Positions 8,447-16,805 of a stretch of DNA of 64,000 nt are shown here, piece by piece (positions within the stretch are counted from its first letter, which is position 1; each line of letters starts with the position of its first letter). Location: the NCBI RefSeq assembly GCF_050632395.1, contig NZ_CP192600.1, positions 2,418,001-2,482,000 on the forward strand, in the 5' to 3' direction. Source of the stretch: JAUYQR01 sp050632395 (GTDB lineage Bacteria; Pseudomonadota; Alphaproteobacteria; Rhodobacterales; Rhodobacteraceae). The notes below the pieces were generated by a model, which was not told where the DNA came from, searched no databases, and saw nothing but the letters and a program-made list of their open reading frames with translations. The position numbers and the translations under genes are program-made.

Positions 8447-10629
8447 TGCGCCGCCTTCTGACCGCGCGTTTCCAAACGCTGACGCTGACGTTGGCCCTGT
8501 CTCTGTCTCTGTCTCTGGCTCTGTCTCTGGCCCTGCCCGCCCTTGCCCAAGATCAGGCAACGCTGGTGTCAGACAGTCTCGAAATCACCGGAGATACCCG
8601 CCTGATTGCCACAGGAAATGTCGAAATTCTGTATGGCGGCAGGCGGTTGCGAGCCGAACGTATCGTTTATGACCAGGTTGGCGATCGGCTTGATATCGTC
8701 GGCCCGATCGAACTGACCAACGAAGCCGGCGACATCCTGATCCTTGCCTCAGCCGCTGACCTTTCGGCAGATCTTACCGAAGGCATCCTGACAAGCGCGC
8801 GGCTGGTCCTTGACCGGCAGGTGCAGCTGGCCGCAAACCGGATGTTGCGGGTGGCCGGGCGATATACCGCGCTTGACAGGGCAGTTGCCTCGTCCTGCAA
8901 GGTCTGCGAGGGGAGTTCCACGCCGCTTTGGGAAATCCGCGCCAAGCGTGTGGTACATGACGAGGTCGAGCGTCAGATCTACTTCGATCATGCCCAACTC
9001 CGCTTTGGGGGGGTTCCGGTGTTCTACATCCCGCGCCTGCGGATGCCTGATCCGACCCTGACCCGGACCCCGGGGTTCCTGCGGCCTTCGGTGCGCACAA
9101 CCTCCGACCTTGGGTCGGGGTTGAAGTTTCCCTACTTCATCACGCTTGGCCGGACGGCCGACCTGACCCTGACGCCTTTCGTGTCGACCAAGGGCTCAAG
9201 GGCGTTGGACCTGCGCTACCGTCAGGCTTTCGCGACCGGAACGCTGGAGTTGAACGGCGGTCTTGCGCGTGACGAAATCCTCCCCGGCGAGGCGCGCGGT
9301 TACCTGTTCGCAACCGGTGCCTTCTCGCTGCCTGCGGATTTCATTCTGACCTTGAAGGGCCAGACGGTGACCGACCCGTCCTATCTGCTGGATTACGGCA
9401 TTCTCGACGCCGACCGGCTGGACAGCCGCATCGAGGCCCGGCGCACGCGGCGCAACGAACACATCTCGGCCCGCATCATAAGCTTTCAAAGCTTGCGCGA
9501 TGATGAAGACAACACCACTTTGCCCTCGGTTGTGGCCGACCTGACCTTTAACCGCCGCTTTTCGCTTGGCCCGCTTGGCGGCGAAGGCGGGCTGCGGTTG
9601 CAGACCCACAACCACTGGCGTACCTCGACAGATCCGTTTGACGGGCCGGACAGCGACGCGATCCCGGATGGGCGCGACGTCGGGCGCATCTCCGTCCGGG
9701 TGGACTGGCGCCGCAGCGTGCTGTTGCCGATCGGGGTCGAGGCCACGGTGCTGGGCGATCTGACCGCTGACGCCTACTCCATCGGCCAGGATGCCACCTA
9801 TGCGGGCCAATCCACCCGCACGCATGGCAACGCGGGGGTCGAACTGCGCTGGCCTTTGGTAAAGGCCGGCAAGGGCGGCGTGACGCAGGTGATCGAACCA
9901 GTCATGCAGGTGATTTGGGCCTCATCCGACGAAGAAACCCTGCCGAATGAGGATTCCGCGCTGGTGGAATTCGACGAAGGCAACCTCTTCGCGCTGAACC
10001 GGTTTCCGGGCTCTGACGCGGTGGAACGCGGCCCGCGCGCCAATCTGGGGATCACCTGGACCCGCCATGACCCGGCCGGCTGGTCGATGGGAGCCACGCT
10101 TGGCCGCGTGTATCGCAGCAGCGACCTTGGCCAGTTCAGCACCGGCTCGGGGCTTGATGGCCGCCGGTCCGACTGGCTGGCGGCAGTCAATTTCGAAATG
10201 GCCTACGGCTTTGCCATGACCGGGCGCCTGGTCCTTGACGATGATCTCGACCTGACCAAGGGCGAGGCGCGGCTGACATTGAATCGCCCCAAGACATGGC
10301 TGTCGTCAAGCATGGTGTGGGCGGTCGCCGATCCCCTGGAAAACCGCCCCGAAGCGACCGAAGAGTTCAGCTTCAATGTCCGCAGGAAACTGACCCCGAA
10401 CTGGACCGCCAAGCTGTCGAGTCGCTATGATTTCGTTGCCGATGAAGGCACCTTGGCAGGCATGGGTCTGGAGTTCCTGAACGAATGCGTGCGGCTTGAT
10501 GTTTCCCTCTCGCGTCGGTTCACGTCCTCGACTAATGTGACGCCGACAACGAGTTTCGACTTCGCGGTCGATCTGGTGGGGTTCGGCGGTGGGGTCAAGG
10601 CAGGCCCGGCGCGCACCTGCCGACGGTGA
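8446..10629 (+). CDS. lptD: LPS assembly outer-membrane protein LptD
   Basis: This 727-residue protein inserts lipopolysaccharide into the outer leaflet of the outer membrane. It has a signal peptide (cleavage probably after ALPALA, about residue 34), an OstA-like periplasmic domain (DSLEITGDTRLIATGNVEILYGG...), and a long beta-barrel domain. The start is the ATG in the TGATG overlap with lptG. The signal peptide core is a run of Leu-Thr, Leu-Ser and Leu-Ala pairs encoded by a hexanucleotide array (see 8479-8532). The surA chaperone gene follows directly, and SurA is known to assist LptD folding. Confidence 0.94.
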   Translation: MRRLLTARFQTLTLTLALSLSLSLALSLALPALAQDQATLVSDSLEITGDTRLIATGNVEILYGGRRLRAERIVYDQVGDRLDIVGPIELTNEAGDILILASAADLSADLTEGILTSARLVLDRQVQLAANRMLRVAGRYTALDRAVASSCKVCEGSSTPLWEIRAKRVVHDEVERQIYFDHAQLRFGGVPVFYIPRLRMPDPTLTRTPGFLRPSVRTTSDLGSGLKFPYFITLGRTADLTLTPFVSTKGSRALDLRYRQAFATGTLELNGGLARDEILPGEARGYLFATGAFSLPADFILTLKGQTVTDPSYLLDYGILDADRLDSRIEARRTRRNEHISARIISFQSLRDDEDNTTLPSVVADLTFNRRFSLGPLGGEGGLRLQTHNHWRTSTDPFDGPDSDAIPDGRDVGRISVRVDWRRSVLLPIGVEATVLGDLTADAYSIGQDATYAGQSTRTHGNAGVELRWPLVKAGKGGVTQVIEPVMQVIWASSDEETLPNEDSALVEFDEGNLFALNRFPGSDAVERGPRANLGITWTRHDPAGWSMGATLGRVYRSSDLGQFSTGSGLDGRRSDWLAAVNFEMAYGFAMTGRLVLDDDLDLTKGEARLTLNRPKTWLSSSMVWAVADPLENRPEATEEFSFNVRRKLTPNWTAKLSSRYDFVADEGTLAGMGLEFLNECVRLDVSLSRRFTSSTNVTPTTSFDFAVDLVGFGGGVKAGPARTCRR
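8479..8532 (+). repeat. Hexanucleotide array inside the lptD signal peptide
   Basis: Nine consecutive six-base units of the form CTGNCN (CTGACG twice, TTGGCC, CTGTCT three times, CTGGCT, CTGTCT, CTGGCC) encode alternating Leu and Thr/Ser/Ala. Three adjacent copies of CTGTCT are identical. Slippage here would change the length of the hydrophobic core two residues at a time without shifting the frame. Confidence 0.8.
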
Positions 10630-10678
10630 CCAAAGGCGTGCGCGCGGACGCAAACCAAGACAAAGAGCGGCTGAGGCA

Positions 10679-11881
10679 ATGGTATTCACCTTTCTGAAAC
10701 GGCAGATGGCAGGGGTTGCCCTGGGGGCAATTCTGGCCGTGCCGGGCTTGGCGCAAGACCTGTTCAAACCGCGCCTTTACGTCAACGACCGGGTGATCAC
10801 CGAATACGAGGTGGAGCAGCGCAAGAAGTTTCTTGAGGTGCTGCGTGCGCCCGGAAATCTCGAGGAAGAGGCGCTGAAGGCGCTCACCGAAGACCGTCTG
10901 CGCCAGTCGGAATCCGAACGCCTGGGCCTGAAACTGACCGACGAGCAGATCAAGACCGGGATGGAAGAATTCGCTTCCCGTGCCCAGCTGACCACCGAAG
11001 GTCTGATTGCCGAACTGGAAAAGGTCGGCATCTCGGCCGAGACCTATCGTGATTTCGTGGTGGCTGGCCTTCTGTGGCGCGATGCCGTGCGGGCGCGGTT
11101 CATCGGCCAGGTGCCCGTCAGCGAAGCCGATGTCGACCGCGCGCTGGAAGCCTCGGCCCGGCCCCGTGCTCTCAGGATATTGGCGTCAGAACTGGTAATC
11201 CCGCTGGAACCCGGCAACGAGGCTGCGGCGCTGGAGCTTGCCAACCAGCTCTCGCAAGAGATCAAAAGCGAAGGCGACTTTGCCGCCGCCGCCAGCCAGT
11301 ATTCAGCTGCCCCGACCGCCGCCAATGGCGGACGGCTTGATTGGGTGCCGCTGGCGAACCTGCCGGTCGCCATTGGTCAGGCGGTCCTCGCCCTCGGACC
11401 GGGCGAGGTGTCCGACCCGGTTCAAGTGCCGGGTGCGGTCGTGCTTTTTCAGTTGCGCGACGTGGCGCGTGACACCGCCGCCGAACCGATTGCTGTGACG
11501 GTGGAATACGCCGATTTCCTGATCCCCAACGACCCCGCCGAAATCGCCCGGCTGCGCGCCGAAGTTGATGGCTGCAAAGACCTCTACGGACAGGCCAAGG
11601 GTTTGCCCGAGGACCGGCTGACCGTATCGAAACTGCCAATGTCTCAGGTTCCGGGCGATGTGGCGCTGGAACTGGCGCGGCTTGACCCCGGCGAGGTATC
11701 GGTTGCGCTGACGCGATCGGGGTTCCGCCGGTTCCTCATGCTGTGCGGCCGCGAAGCGACGCAGGAAACCCCGCCGACCCGTGATCAGATCAAGGAACGG
11801 GTGATCAACCAGAAACTGGAGGGTCTGGCCGAAGGCTACCTGCAGGAACTGCGCTCGGCCGCGATCATCCGCGAACCGTGA
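10679..11881 (+). CDS. surA: SurA-like periplasmic chaperone/peptidyl-prolyl isomerase
   Basis: This 400-residue secreted protein has a signal peptide ending near AVPGLAQ. A SurA N-terminal chaperone domain follows (LYVNDRVITEYEVEQRKKFLEVL, EEEALKALTEDRLRQSE), then a single parvulin-like domain (about 165-260: ASELVIPLE...GGRLDWVPLANLP...LGPGEVSDPV). It assists folding of outer-membrane proteins such as LptD. ATG 10679 has GAGG upstream and gives the expected signal peptide. The stop overlaps the pdxA start (GTGA). Confidence 0.9.
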   Translation: MVFTFLKRQMAGVALGAILAVPGLAQDLFKPRLYVNDRVITEYEVEQRKKFLEVLRAPGNLEEEALKALTEDRLRQSESERLGLKLTDEQIKTGMEEFASRAQLTTEGLIAELEKVGISAETYRDFVVAGLLWRDAVRARFIGQVPVSEADVDRALEASARPRALRILASELVIPLEPGNEAAALELANQLSQEIKSEGDFAAAASQYSAAPTAANGGRLDWVPLANLPVAIGQAVLALGPGEVSDPVQVPGAVVLFQLRDVARDTAAEPIAVTVEYADFLIPNDPAEIARLRAEVDGCKDLYGQAKGLPEDRLTVSKLPMSQVPGDVALELARLDPGEVSVALTRSGFRRFLMLCGREATQETPPTRDQIKERVINQKLEGLAEGYLQELRSAAIIREP

Positions 11882-12831
11882 GCCGCAAGCCCGTTCTCCT
11901 CACGTCGGGCGATCCGTCCGGCATCGGCCCGGAAATCGCGGTTAAGGCCCGCCTTGCAGGCGAAGACTTCGTCTGGCTTGGCGACCCCCGCCACCTGCCT
12001 CAAGGTGCAGCATGGCTCGAGGTCGCTGACCTTGCCGACATCAGCCCGCGCGGGGTGATGCGGGTGCTGCGCCACGACTGTGCCGCCCCCGCCCTGCCCG
12101 GCCAGCCCGACCCCGCCAACGCCGCCGGTGTGATCGACGTAATCGCTCGCGCCGTGGCACTGGTTATGGCAGGCGAGGCAGCAGCAGTCTGCACCGCGCC
12201 GATCCACAAGAAGGCGCTGAAGGATGGCGCAGGTTTCGCCTTTCCCGGCCATACCGAGTTTCTGGCGCACCTTGCCGGGGTCGACCGCGTGGTGATGATG
12301 CTGGCCTGCCCGGAATTGCGGGTGGTGCCTGCGACGATCCACATTGCCCTGAGCGACGTGCCCAAGGCGCTGACGCCCAAGCTTCTGGAACAGACGATCC
12401 GTATCACTCACGCCGGGCTGATCCGGGATTTCGGGATCGCCGCGCCGCGCCTTGCGGTGGCGGGCCTGAACCCCCACGCCGGCGAAGGCGGCGCGATGGG
12501 GCGCGAGGAAGTCGATTGGATGGCCCCGCTAGTGGCGCGACTGGCCTCCGAAGGCATCGCCATTCGCGGCCCCCTGTCGGCCGATACGATGTTTCATGCC
12601 GCGGCGCGCAAGACCTATGACGCGGCGATCTGCGCCTACCACGATCAGGCGCTGATCCCGATCAAGACGATAGATTTTGCCGGTGGCGTGAACGTCACGC
12701 TTGGCCTTCCCTTCGTGCGCACCTCGCCCGATCACGGCACCGCCTACGACATCGCTGGGCGCGGCGTGGCGGATGCGACAAGCCTTGTGGCGGCGTTGCG
12801 GATGGCGCGGGACATGTCAGCACGGCGGTAA
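11878..12831 (+). CDS. pdxA: 4-hydroxythreonine-4-phosphate dehydrogenase
   Basis: This 317-residue enzyme oxidises 4-phosphohydroxy-L-threonine in the DXP-dependent pathway to pyridoxal phosphate. PdxA hallmarks are GDPSGIGPEI (11-20), FPGHTEFLAHL and the metal-site region AYHDQALIPIKTIDF (from about residue 252). It starts with a GTG that overlaps the surA stop, so the two are translationally coupled. The surA-pdxA-rsmA order is a classic conserved string. Confidence 0.95.
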   Translation: MSRKPVLLTSGDPSGIGPEIAVKARLAGEDFVWLGDPRHLPQGAAWLEVADLADISPRGVMRVLRHDCAAPALPGQPDPANAAGVIDVIARAVALVMAGEAAAVCTAPIHKKALKDGAGFAFPGHTEFLAHLAGVDRVVMMLACPELRVVPATIHIALSDVPKALTPKLLEQTIRITHAGLIRDFGIAAPRLAVAGLNPHAGEGGAMGREEVDWMAPLVARLASEGIAIRGPLSADTMFHAAARKTYDAAICAYHDQALIPIKTIDFAGGVNVTLGLPFVRTSPDHGTAYDIAGRGVADATSLVAALRMARDMSARR

Positions 12832-12866
12832 GGCCGGACCGGGGGCAAGCCGTCGTACCCCCAAGT

Positions 12867-13736
12867 ATGTGTGAGAACAGCAAGGGGCTTCTTTTGGGAA
12901 CGATCGACGGTCTGCCACCACTGCGCGAGGTGATCCGGACGCATGATCTGGTGGCCAAACGCCAGCTTGGGCAGAACTTTCTTCTGGATTTGAACCTCAC
13001 GGCAAAGATCGCCCGCTCTGCCGGCGACCTGTCGGGGTGTGACGTGCTTGAGGTTGGGCCCGGTCCGGGCGGCCTGACGCGCGGCCTTCTGGCCGAAGGC
13101 GCGCGTCGGGTTCTGGCTGTGGAAAAGGACGCGCGCTGCATGCCCGCCTTGCAAGAGATCGCTTCGGCCTATCCCGGGCGGCTTGAGGTGGTGCTGGGCG
13201 ACGCGCTGGAGGTTGACGTGCTCGCCCACCTGACCCCGCCGATCAAGGTGGTGGCGAACCTGCCCTACAATGTCGGGACCGAACTTCTGATCCGCTGGCT
13301 GTCGCCACCGGTCTGGCCGCCCTACTGGTCAAGCCTGACGCTGATGTTTCAAAAGGAAGTGGCCGAACGGATCGTGGCCAAGCCAAAGGGCGACCATTAC
13401 GGGCGGTTGGCGCTCCTGGCGCAGTGGCGCTGCAATGCCGCCATCGTCATGACGCTGCCGCCCGAAGCCTTTACCCCGGCACCCAAAGTGCATTCGGCCG
13501 TAGTCCATCTGACCGCCCTGCCAGAGCCACGATTTCCATGCGATTTCAGTGTGTTGCAGCGCATAACTGCGATGGCCTTCAACCAGCGGCGCAAGATGCT
13601 CCGGTCCAGCCTGAAAGGCATGGGGCCGGGGATCGAGACTATGCTTGAAAGCGTGGGTATCCCCCCGACCGCGCGGGCCGAGGAGATCGGGTTGGAGCAG
13701 TTCTGCGCACTGGCCCGGGCGGTTCAGGCCGCCTGA
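12867..13736 (+). CDS. rsmA: 16S rRNA (adenine1518/1519-N6) dimethyltransferase
   Basis: This 289-residue enzyme dimethylates two adjacent adenosines near the 3' end of 16S rRNA during small-subunit maturation. It shows the RsmA/KsgA motifs QLGQNFLLD, the SAM site LEVGPGPGGLTRG, and the catalytic NLPYNVGT. The ATG at 12867 is given as the start. A TTG at 12894, nine codons later with AAGGGG just upstream, would also fit the family N-terminus. The 3' end overlaps the convergent mtkB gene by 13 bases. Confidence 0.94.
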   Translation: MCENSKGLLLGTIDGLPPLREVIRTHDLVAKRQLGQNFLLDLNLTAKIARSAGDLSGCDVLEVGPGPGGLTRGLLAEGARRVLAVEKDARCMPALQEIASAYPGRLEVVLGDALEVDVLAHLTPPIKVVANLPYNVGTELLIRWLSPPVWPPYWSSLTLMFQKEVAERIVAKPKGDHYGRLALLAQWRCNAAIVMTLPPEAFTPAPKVHSAVVHLTALPEPRFPCDFSVLQRITAMAFNQRRKMLRSSLKGMGPGIETMLESVGIPPTARAEEIGLEQFCALARAVQAA

Positions 13737-14620
13737 CGCTTGCCAAGCACGCGGGCCATCGTCTCGCCCATCGCACTCGGGTTCGGGGCGACGGTAATCC
13801 CCGCAGCCTCGAGGATCTCCACCTTTTCCTGCGCGCTTTCGCCAAAAGCACTGATGATCGCACCGGCATGGCCCATCTTGCGCCCCTTCGGCGCCGACAG
13901 ACCAGCGATGTAGGCCACCACCGGCTTGGTCATGTGATCGCGGGCAAAAGCCGCTGCTTCGGCTTCTTGCGGGCCACCGATCTCGCCAATCATCATCACA
14001 GCGTCGGTTTCCGGATCAGCTTCAAAAAGCGCCAGAATATCCTTGAAACTACTTCCGTTTATCGGATCACCGCCGATACCGACGGATGTCGAAACCCCGA
14101 TCCCCAGCGCCTTCATCTGGCTTGCCGCCTCATACCCAAGGGTACCAGAGCGGCCGACGATGCCGACGCGCCCGGGCATGTAAATGTGCGGCGGCATGAT
14201 TCCCATGAAGCCGCGTCCGGGCGAGATGATGCCAGCGCAGTTCGGGCCGACAAGACGCATCTTCCGCTCTTCCGGGTAGCGTTTCAGGAAGCGCTTCACT
14301 TTCATCATGTCCTGGGACGGAATGCCGTCGGTGACGCAAACCGCGGTGCGGATGCCTGCGTCCGCCGCCTCCATGATCGCGTCGGCGGCGAAGGGCGGCG
14401 GCACGAAGACCAGCGAGGCTTCAGCGCCCGTCGCCTCGACCGCCTCGCGCACCGTGTTGAACAGCGGGCGCTCAAGATGGAACTCTCCGCCCCGCCCCGG
14501 TGTCACGCCGCCCACGACATTGGTGCCGTGCTTGATCATGTCGGCGGCGTGAAAGGCACCGATGCGGCCAGACATGCCTTGCACGATGACGCGGGTCTTT
14601 TCGGTGATCAGGATGGCCAT
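13724..14620 (-). CDS. mtkB: Malate-CoA ligase alpha subunit (malate thiokinase)
   Basis: This 298-residue protein belongs to the succinyl-CoA synthetase alpha family, with the CoA-binding N-terminal domain and the phosphohistidine motif GHAGAI (H251). It resembles Methylobacterium MtkB more than SucD (for example VVGPNCAGIISPG, GIGGDPINGSSF). It is the last gene after sgaA, malyl-CoA lyase and mtkA, so malate rather than succinate is the likely substrate. With MtkA it makes malyl-CoA from malate, CoA and ATP, the step that lets the lyase produce glyoxylate and acetyl-CoA. The assignment rests on resemblance and context; SucD cannot be excluded by eye. Confidence 0.85.
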   Translation of the reverse strand: MAILITEKTRVIVQGMSGRIGAFHAADMIKHGTNVVGGVTPGRGGEFHLERPLFNTVREAVEATGAEASLVFVPPPFAADAIMEAADAGIRTAVCVTDGIPSQDMMKVKRFLKRYPEERKMRLVGPNCAGIISPGRGFMGIMPPHIYMPGRVGIVGRSGTLGYEAASQMKALGIGVSTSVGIGGDPINGSSFKDILALFEADPETDAVMMIGEIGGPQEAEAAAFARDHMTKPVVAYIAGLSAPKGRKMGHAGAIISAFGESAQEKVEILEAAGITVAPNPSAMGETMARVLGKRQAA

Positions 14621-14630
14621 GATTTGCTCC

Positions 14631-15794
14631 TCAGGCGGCTTTTGCGGCGACCGCTTTCGCGGCGGCCTCGGCGAGGGTGTCGGCAGAGATCAGAGGAAGA
14701 CCGGACGACTGGATGATCCGTTTGCCCTCTTCGACGTTGGTCCCAGCAAGGCGCACAACGACCGGGATCGTAAGACCAACCTCCTGATACGCCTTCACGA
14801 CACCCTCGGCGACCCAGTCGCAGCGGTTGATCCCGGCGAAGATGTTCACGAGGATGACGCTGACGTTGCGGTCGGCCAGCACTGTGCGGAAGGCACGGAC
14901 CACGCGGTCAGGGGAAGCCCCCCCGCCGATGTCGAGGAAGTTGGCGGGCTCACCCCCAGCCAGCTTGATCATGTCCATCGTCGCCATCGCAAGGCCCGCG
15001 CCGTTGATGATGCACCCGATGTCGCCTTCCAGCCCGACATAGGCCAGTCCGTGGTCGCCAGCAGTCGACTCGCGCGGGTCTTCCTGGCTGCGGTCGCGCA
15101 GTTCGGCGACCTGAGGACGACGAAATAGTGCGTTGGTGTCAAAAGACATTTTGGCATCAAGCGCTACAAGGTCACCGGCGCCGGTGATCACAAGCGGGTT
15201 GATCTCCACCATCACGGCGTCAAGGTCGCGGTAGGCGCGGTAGCAGGCTTTCAGGATCGTGACCATCTGGGCGATCTGGCCGCCTTTCAGGCCAAGCTGA
15301 AACGCCAGTTCGCGCGCCTGGAATTCGCTCAGGCCCACGGCAGGGTCGATCGTCATGCGGCGCAGGCTGTCGGGATCGGTTTCCGCCAGCTCCTCGATCT
15401 CCATCCCGCCGTGGGCTGAGGCTACGATCATGATCCGCTCGGATTTGCGGTCGAGGACAAAGCCAAGATACATCTCACGGGCGATATCCGAGGCGGCTTC
15501 GACCCACAGGCGATAGACGCCCTTGCCATTCGCATCCGTCTGCTTGGTCACCAACTGCTTGCCGAAAAGCGTTGCTGCAAAGGCCGCGACCTCGTGTTCG
15601 TCGCGGCACAGCTTCACGCCCCCAGCCGCCCCCCGGCCACCCGAATGGATCTGCGCCTTGACCACCCAAGCACTGCCGCCTAGCTCGCGGGCGCGGTAGC
15701 CCGCCTGTTCCGGGCTGTAGGCCAGCCCGCCGCGCGGCACCGGCACGCCAAAATGCGACAGAATTTCCTTGGCCTGATACTCGTGGATGTCCAT
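14631..15794 (-). CDS. mtkA: Malate-CoA ligase beta subunit (malate thiokinase)
   Basis: This 387-residue protein has an N-terminal ATP-grasp domain (MDIHEYQAKEIL, VVKAQIHSGGRGAAGGVKL) and a C-terminal CoA ligase domain (GLAMATMDMIKLAGGEPANFLDIGGGA, NIFAGINRCD). It is the ATP-binding partner of MtkB, 10 bases upstream of it. The start has a GGGAGG ribosome site. The SucC family is close, so the malate assignment depends on the operon (sgaA, malyl-CoA lyase). The length matches MtkA/SucC. Confidence 0.85.
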   Translation of the reverse strand: MDIHEYQAKEILSHFGVPVPRGGLAYSPEQAGYRARELGGSAWVVKAQIHSGGRGAAGGVKLCRDEHEVAAFAATLFGKQLVTKQTDANGKGVYRLWVEAASDIAREMYLGFVLDRKSERIMIVASAHGGMEIEELAETDPDSLRRMTIDPAVGLSEFQARELAFQLGLKGGQIAQMVTILKACYRAYRDLDAVMVEINPLVITGAGDLVALDAKMSFDTNALFRRPQVAELRDRSQEDPRESTAGDHGLAYVGLEGDIGCIINGAGLAMATMDMIKLAGGEPANFLDIGGGASPDRVVRAFRTVLADRNVSVILVNIFAGINRCDWVAEGVVKAYQEVGLTIPVVVRLAGTNVEEGKRIIQSSGLPLISADTLAEAAAKAVAAKAA

Positions 15795-15848
15795 GAGGTT
15801 CCTCCCGTAACCTTATGTAAGGGGGGCGCTATCGCCCACCCTGCCCGT

Positions 15849-16787
15849 TCAGCGCGTGCCGATCGCCTCGGCCACCGCCAACAGGTTCCGCGCCATCTTT
15901 TCCGACGCCGCGTCGATCATCTTGCCGTCTAGGCTCGCGGCACCCTTGCCCTGCGCCTCGGCCAGTTTCAGTTCCTCGATGATGCGGCGGGCCTTGTTCA
16001 CCTCGGCCTCGGTCGGGCTGAACACCTCGTTGGCCAAGGCAACCTGCGACGGATGGATCGCCCACTTCCCCTCGCAGCCCAAAGCCGCAGCCCGACGCGC
16101 GCCATCGCGGTAGCCCTCGGGATCGGAAAAGTCACCGAACGGCCCGTCAATCGCCCGCAACCCGTAGGCGCGGCAGGCAATGACCATCCGGGAAATCGCG
16201 GCGTGCCACTGGTCGCCGGGATACATCGGGTTCAACCCACCGATATTCACCGTTCGGGCGCGCATCGAAGCGGCATAGTCCGCCACGCCAAAATGCAGCG
16301 CCTCAAGCCGCCCGCCGAACTGGGCAATGGTTTCGACATTCGCCATGCCAAGCGCAGTTTCGATCAACGCCTCGAGGCCCACCTTCGTGGCATAGCCCTT
16401 GGCCTGCTCGATCTGGTTGACCATCGCCTCAACCATGTAAAGGTCGTCGCGCACCCCGACCTTCGGCACCAGCAGGGTGTGCACACGGGCTCCCGCCTGC
16501 TCCATCACATCCACCACGTCGCGGTACATGTAATGGGTATCAAGACCGTTGATCCGGACCGAGACGGTCTTGCCCTTTGCGGCCCAGTCGATGTCATTCA
16601 GCGCCTGAATGCAGTTTTTGCGCGCCTGTTCCTTTTCCGGCGGTGCCACCGCATCCTCAAGATCAAGGAACACATAATCGGCGGGGCCGTCGGCGGCCTT
16701 GTCGATCATCGAGGGGTTGGAAGCCGGAACAGCAAGTTCAGACCGCTGAAGCCGCTGCTTGCGCAGCGGATGAAGAGTATGGCTCAT
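15849..16787 (-). CDS. L-malyl-CoA/beta-methylmalyl-CoA lyase (HpcH/HpaI family)
   Basis: This 312-residue enzyme of the CitE/malyl-CoA lyase family cleaves malyl-CoA to acetyl-CoA and glyoxylate, and often also handles beta-methylmalyl-CoA. Family motifs include LHRSELAVP-like LQRSELAVPASNP, FLDLEDAVAPPEKEQARKN (metal-binding Glu/Asp region), SVRINGLDTHYMYRDVVD, IDGPFGDFSDPEGY and GKWAIHPSQ. It resembles Methylobacterium MclA more than Rhodobacter Mcl1 in its N-terminal and central segments. A segment near residues 195-205 appears shorter than in MclA. Its place between sgaA and mtkA supports the serine-cycle role. Confidence 0.9.
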   Translation of the reverse strand: MSHTLHPLRKQRLQRSELAVPASNPSMIDKAADGPADYVFLDLEDAVAPPEKEQARKNCIQALNDIDWAAKGKTVSVRINGLDTHYMYRDVVDVMEQAGARVHTLLVPKVGVRDDLYMVEAMVNQIEQAKGYATKVGLEALIETALGMANVETIAQFGGRLEALHFGVADYAASMRARTVNIGGLNPMYPGDQWHAAISRMVIACRAYGLRAIDGPFGDFSDPEGYRDGARRAAALGCEGKWAIHPSQVALANEVFSPTEAEVNKARRIIEELKLAEAQGKGAASLDGKMIDAASEKMARNLLAVAEAIGTR

Positions 16788-16805
16788 CTATCTGTTCCTG
16801 ATGTT

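Noticed and set aside
8479..8532. Classical phase variation by the lptD hexamer array
   Set aside because: The unit is six bases, so copy changes do not shift the reading frame; on/off switching is not expected, only a change of signal length.
13724..15794. Succinyl-CoA synthetase (sucCD) as the identity of the ligase pair
   Set aside because: The sequence resembles MtkAB, and the neighbours are sgaA and malyl-CoA lyase, not TCA-cycle genes (mdh, sucAB). The family is close, so this stays as an alternative.
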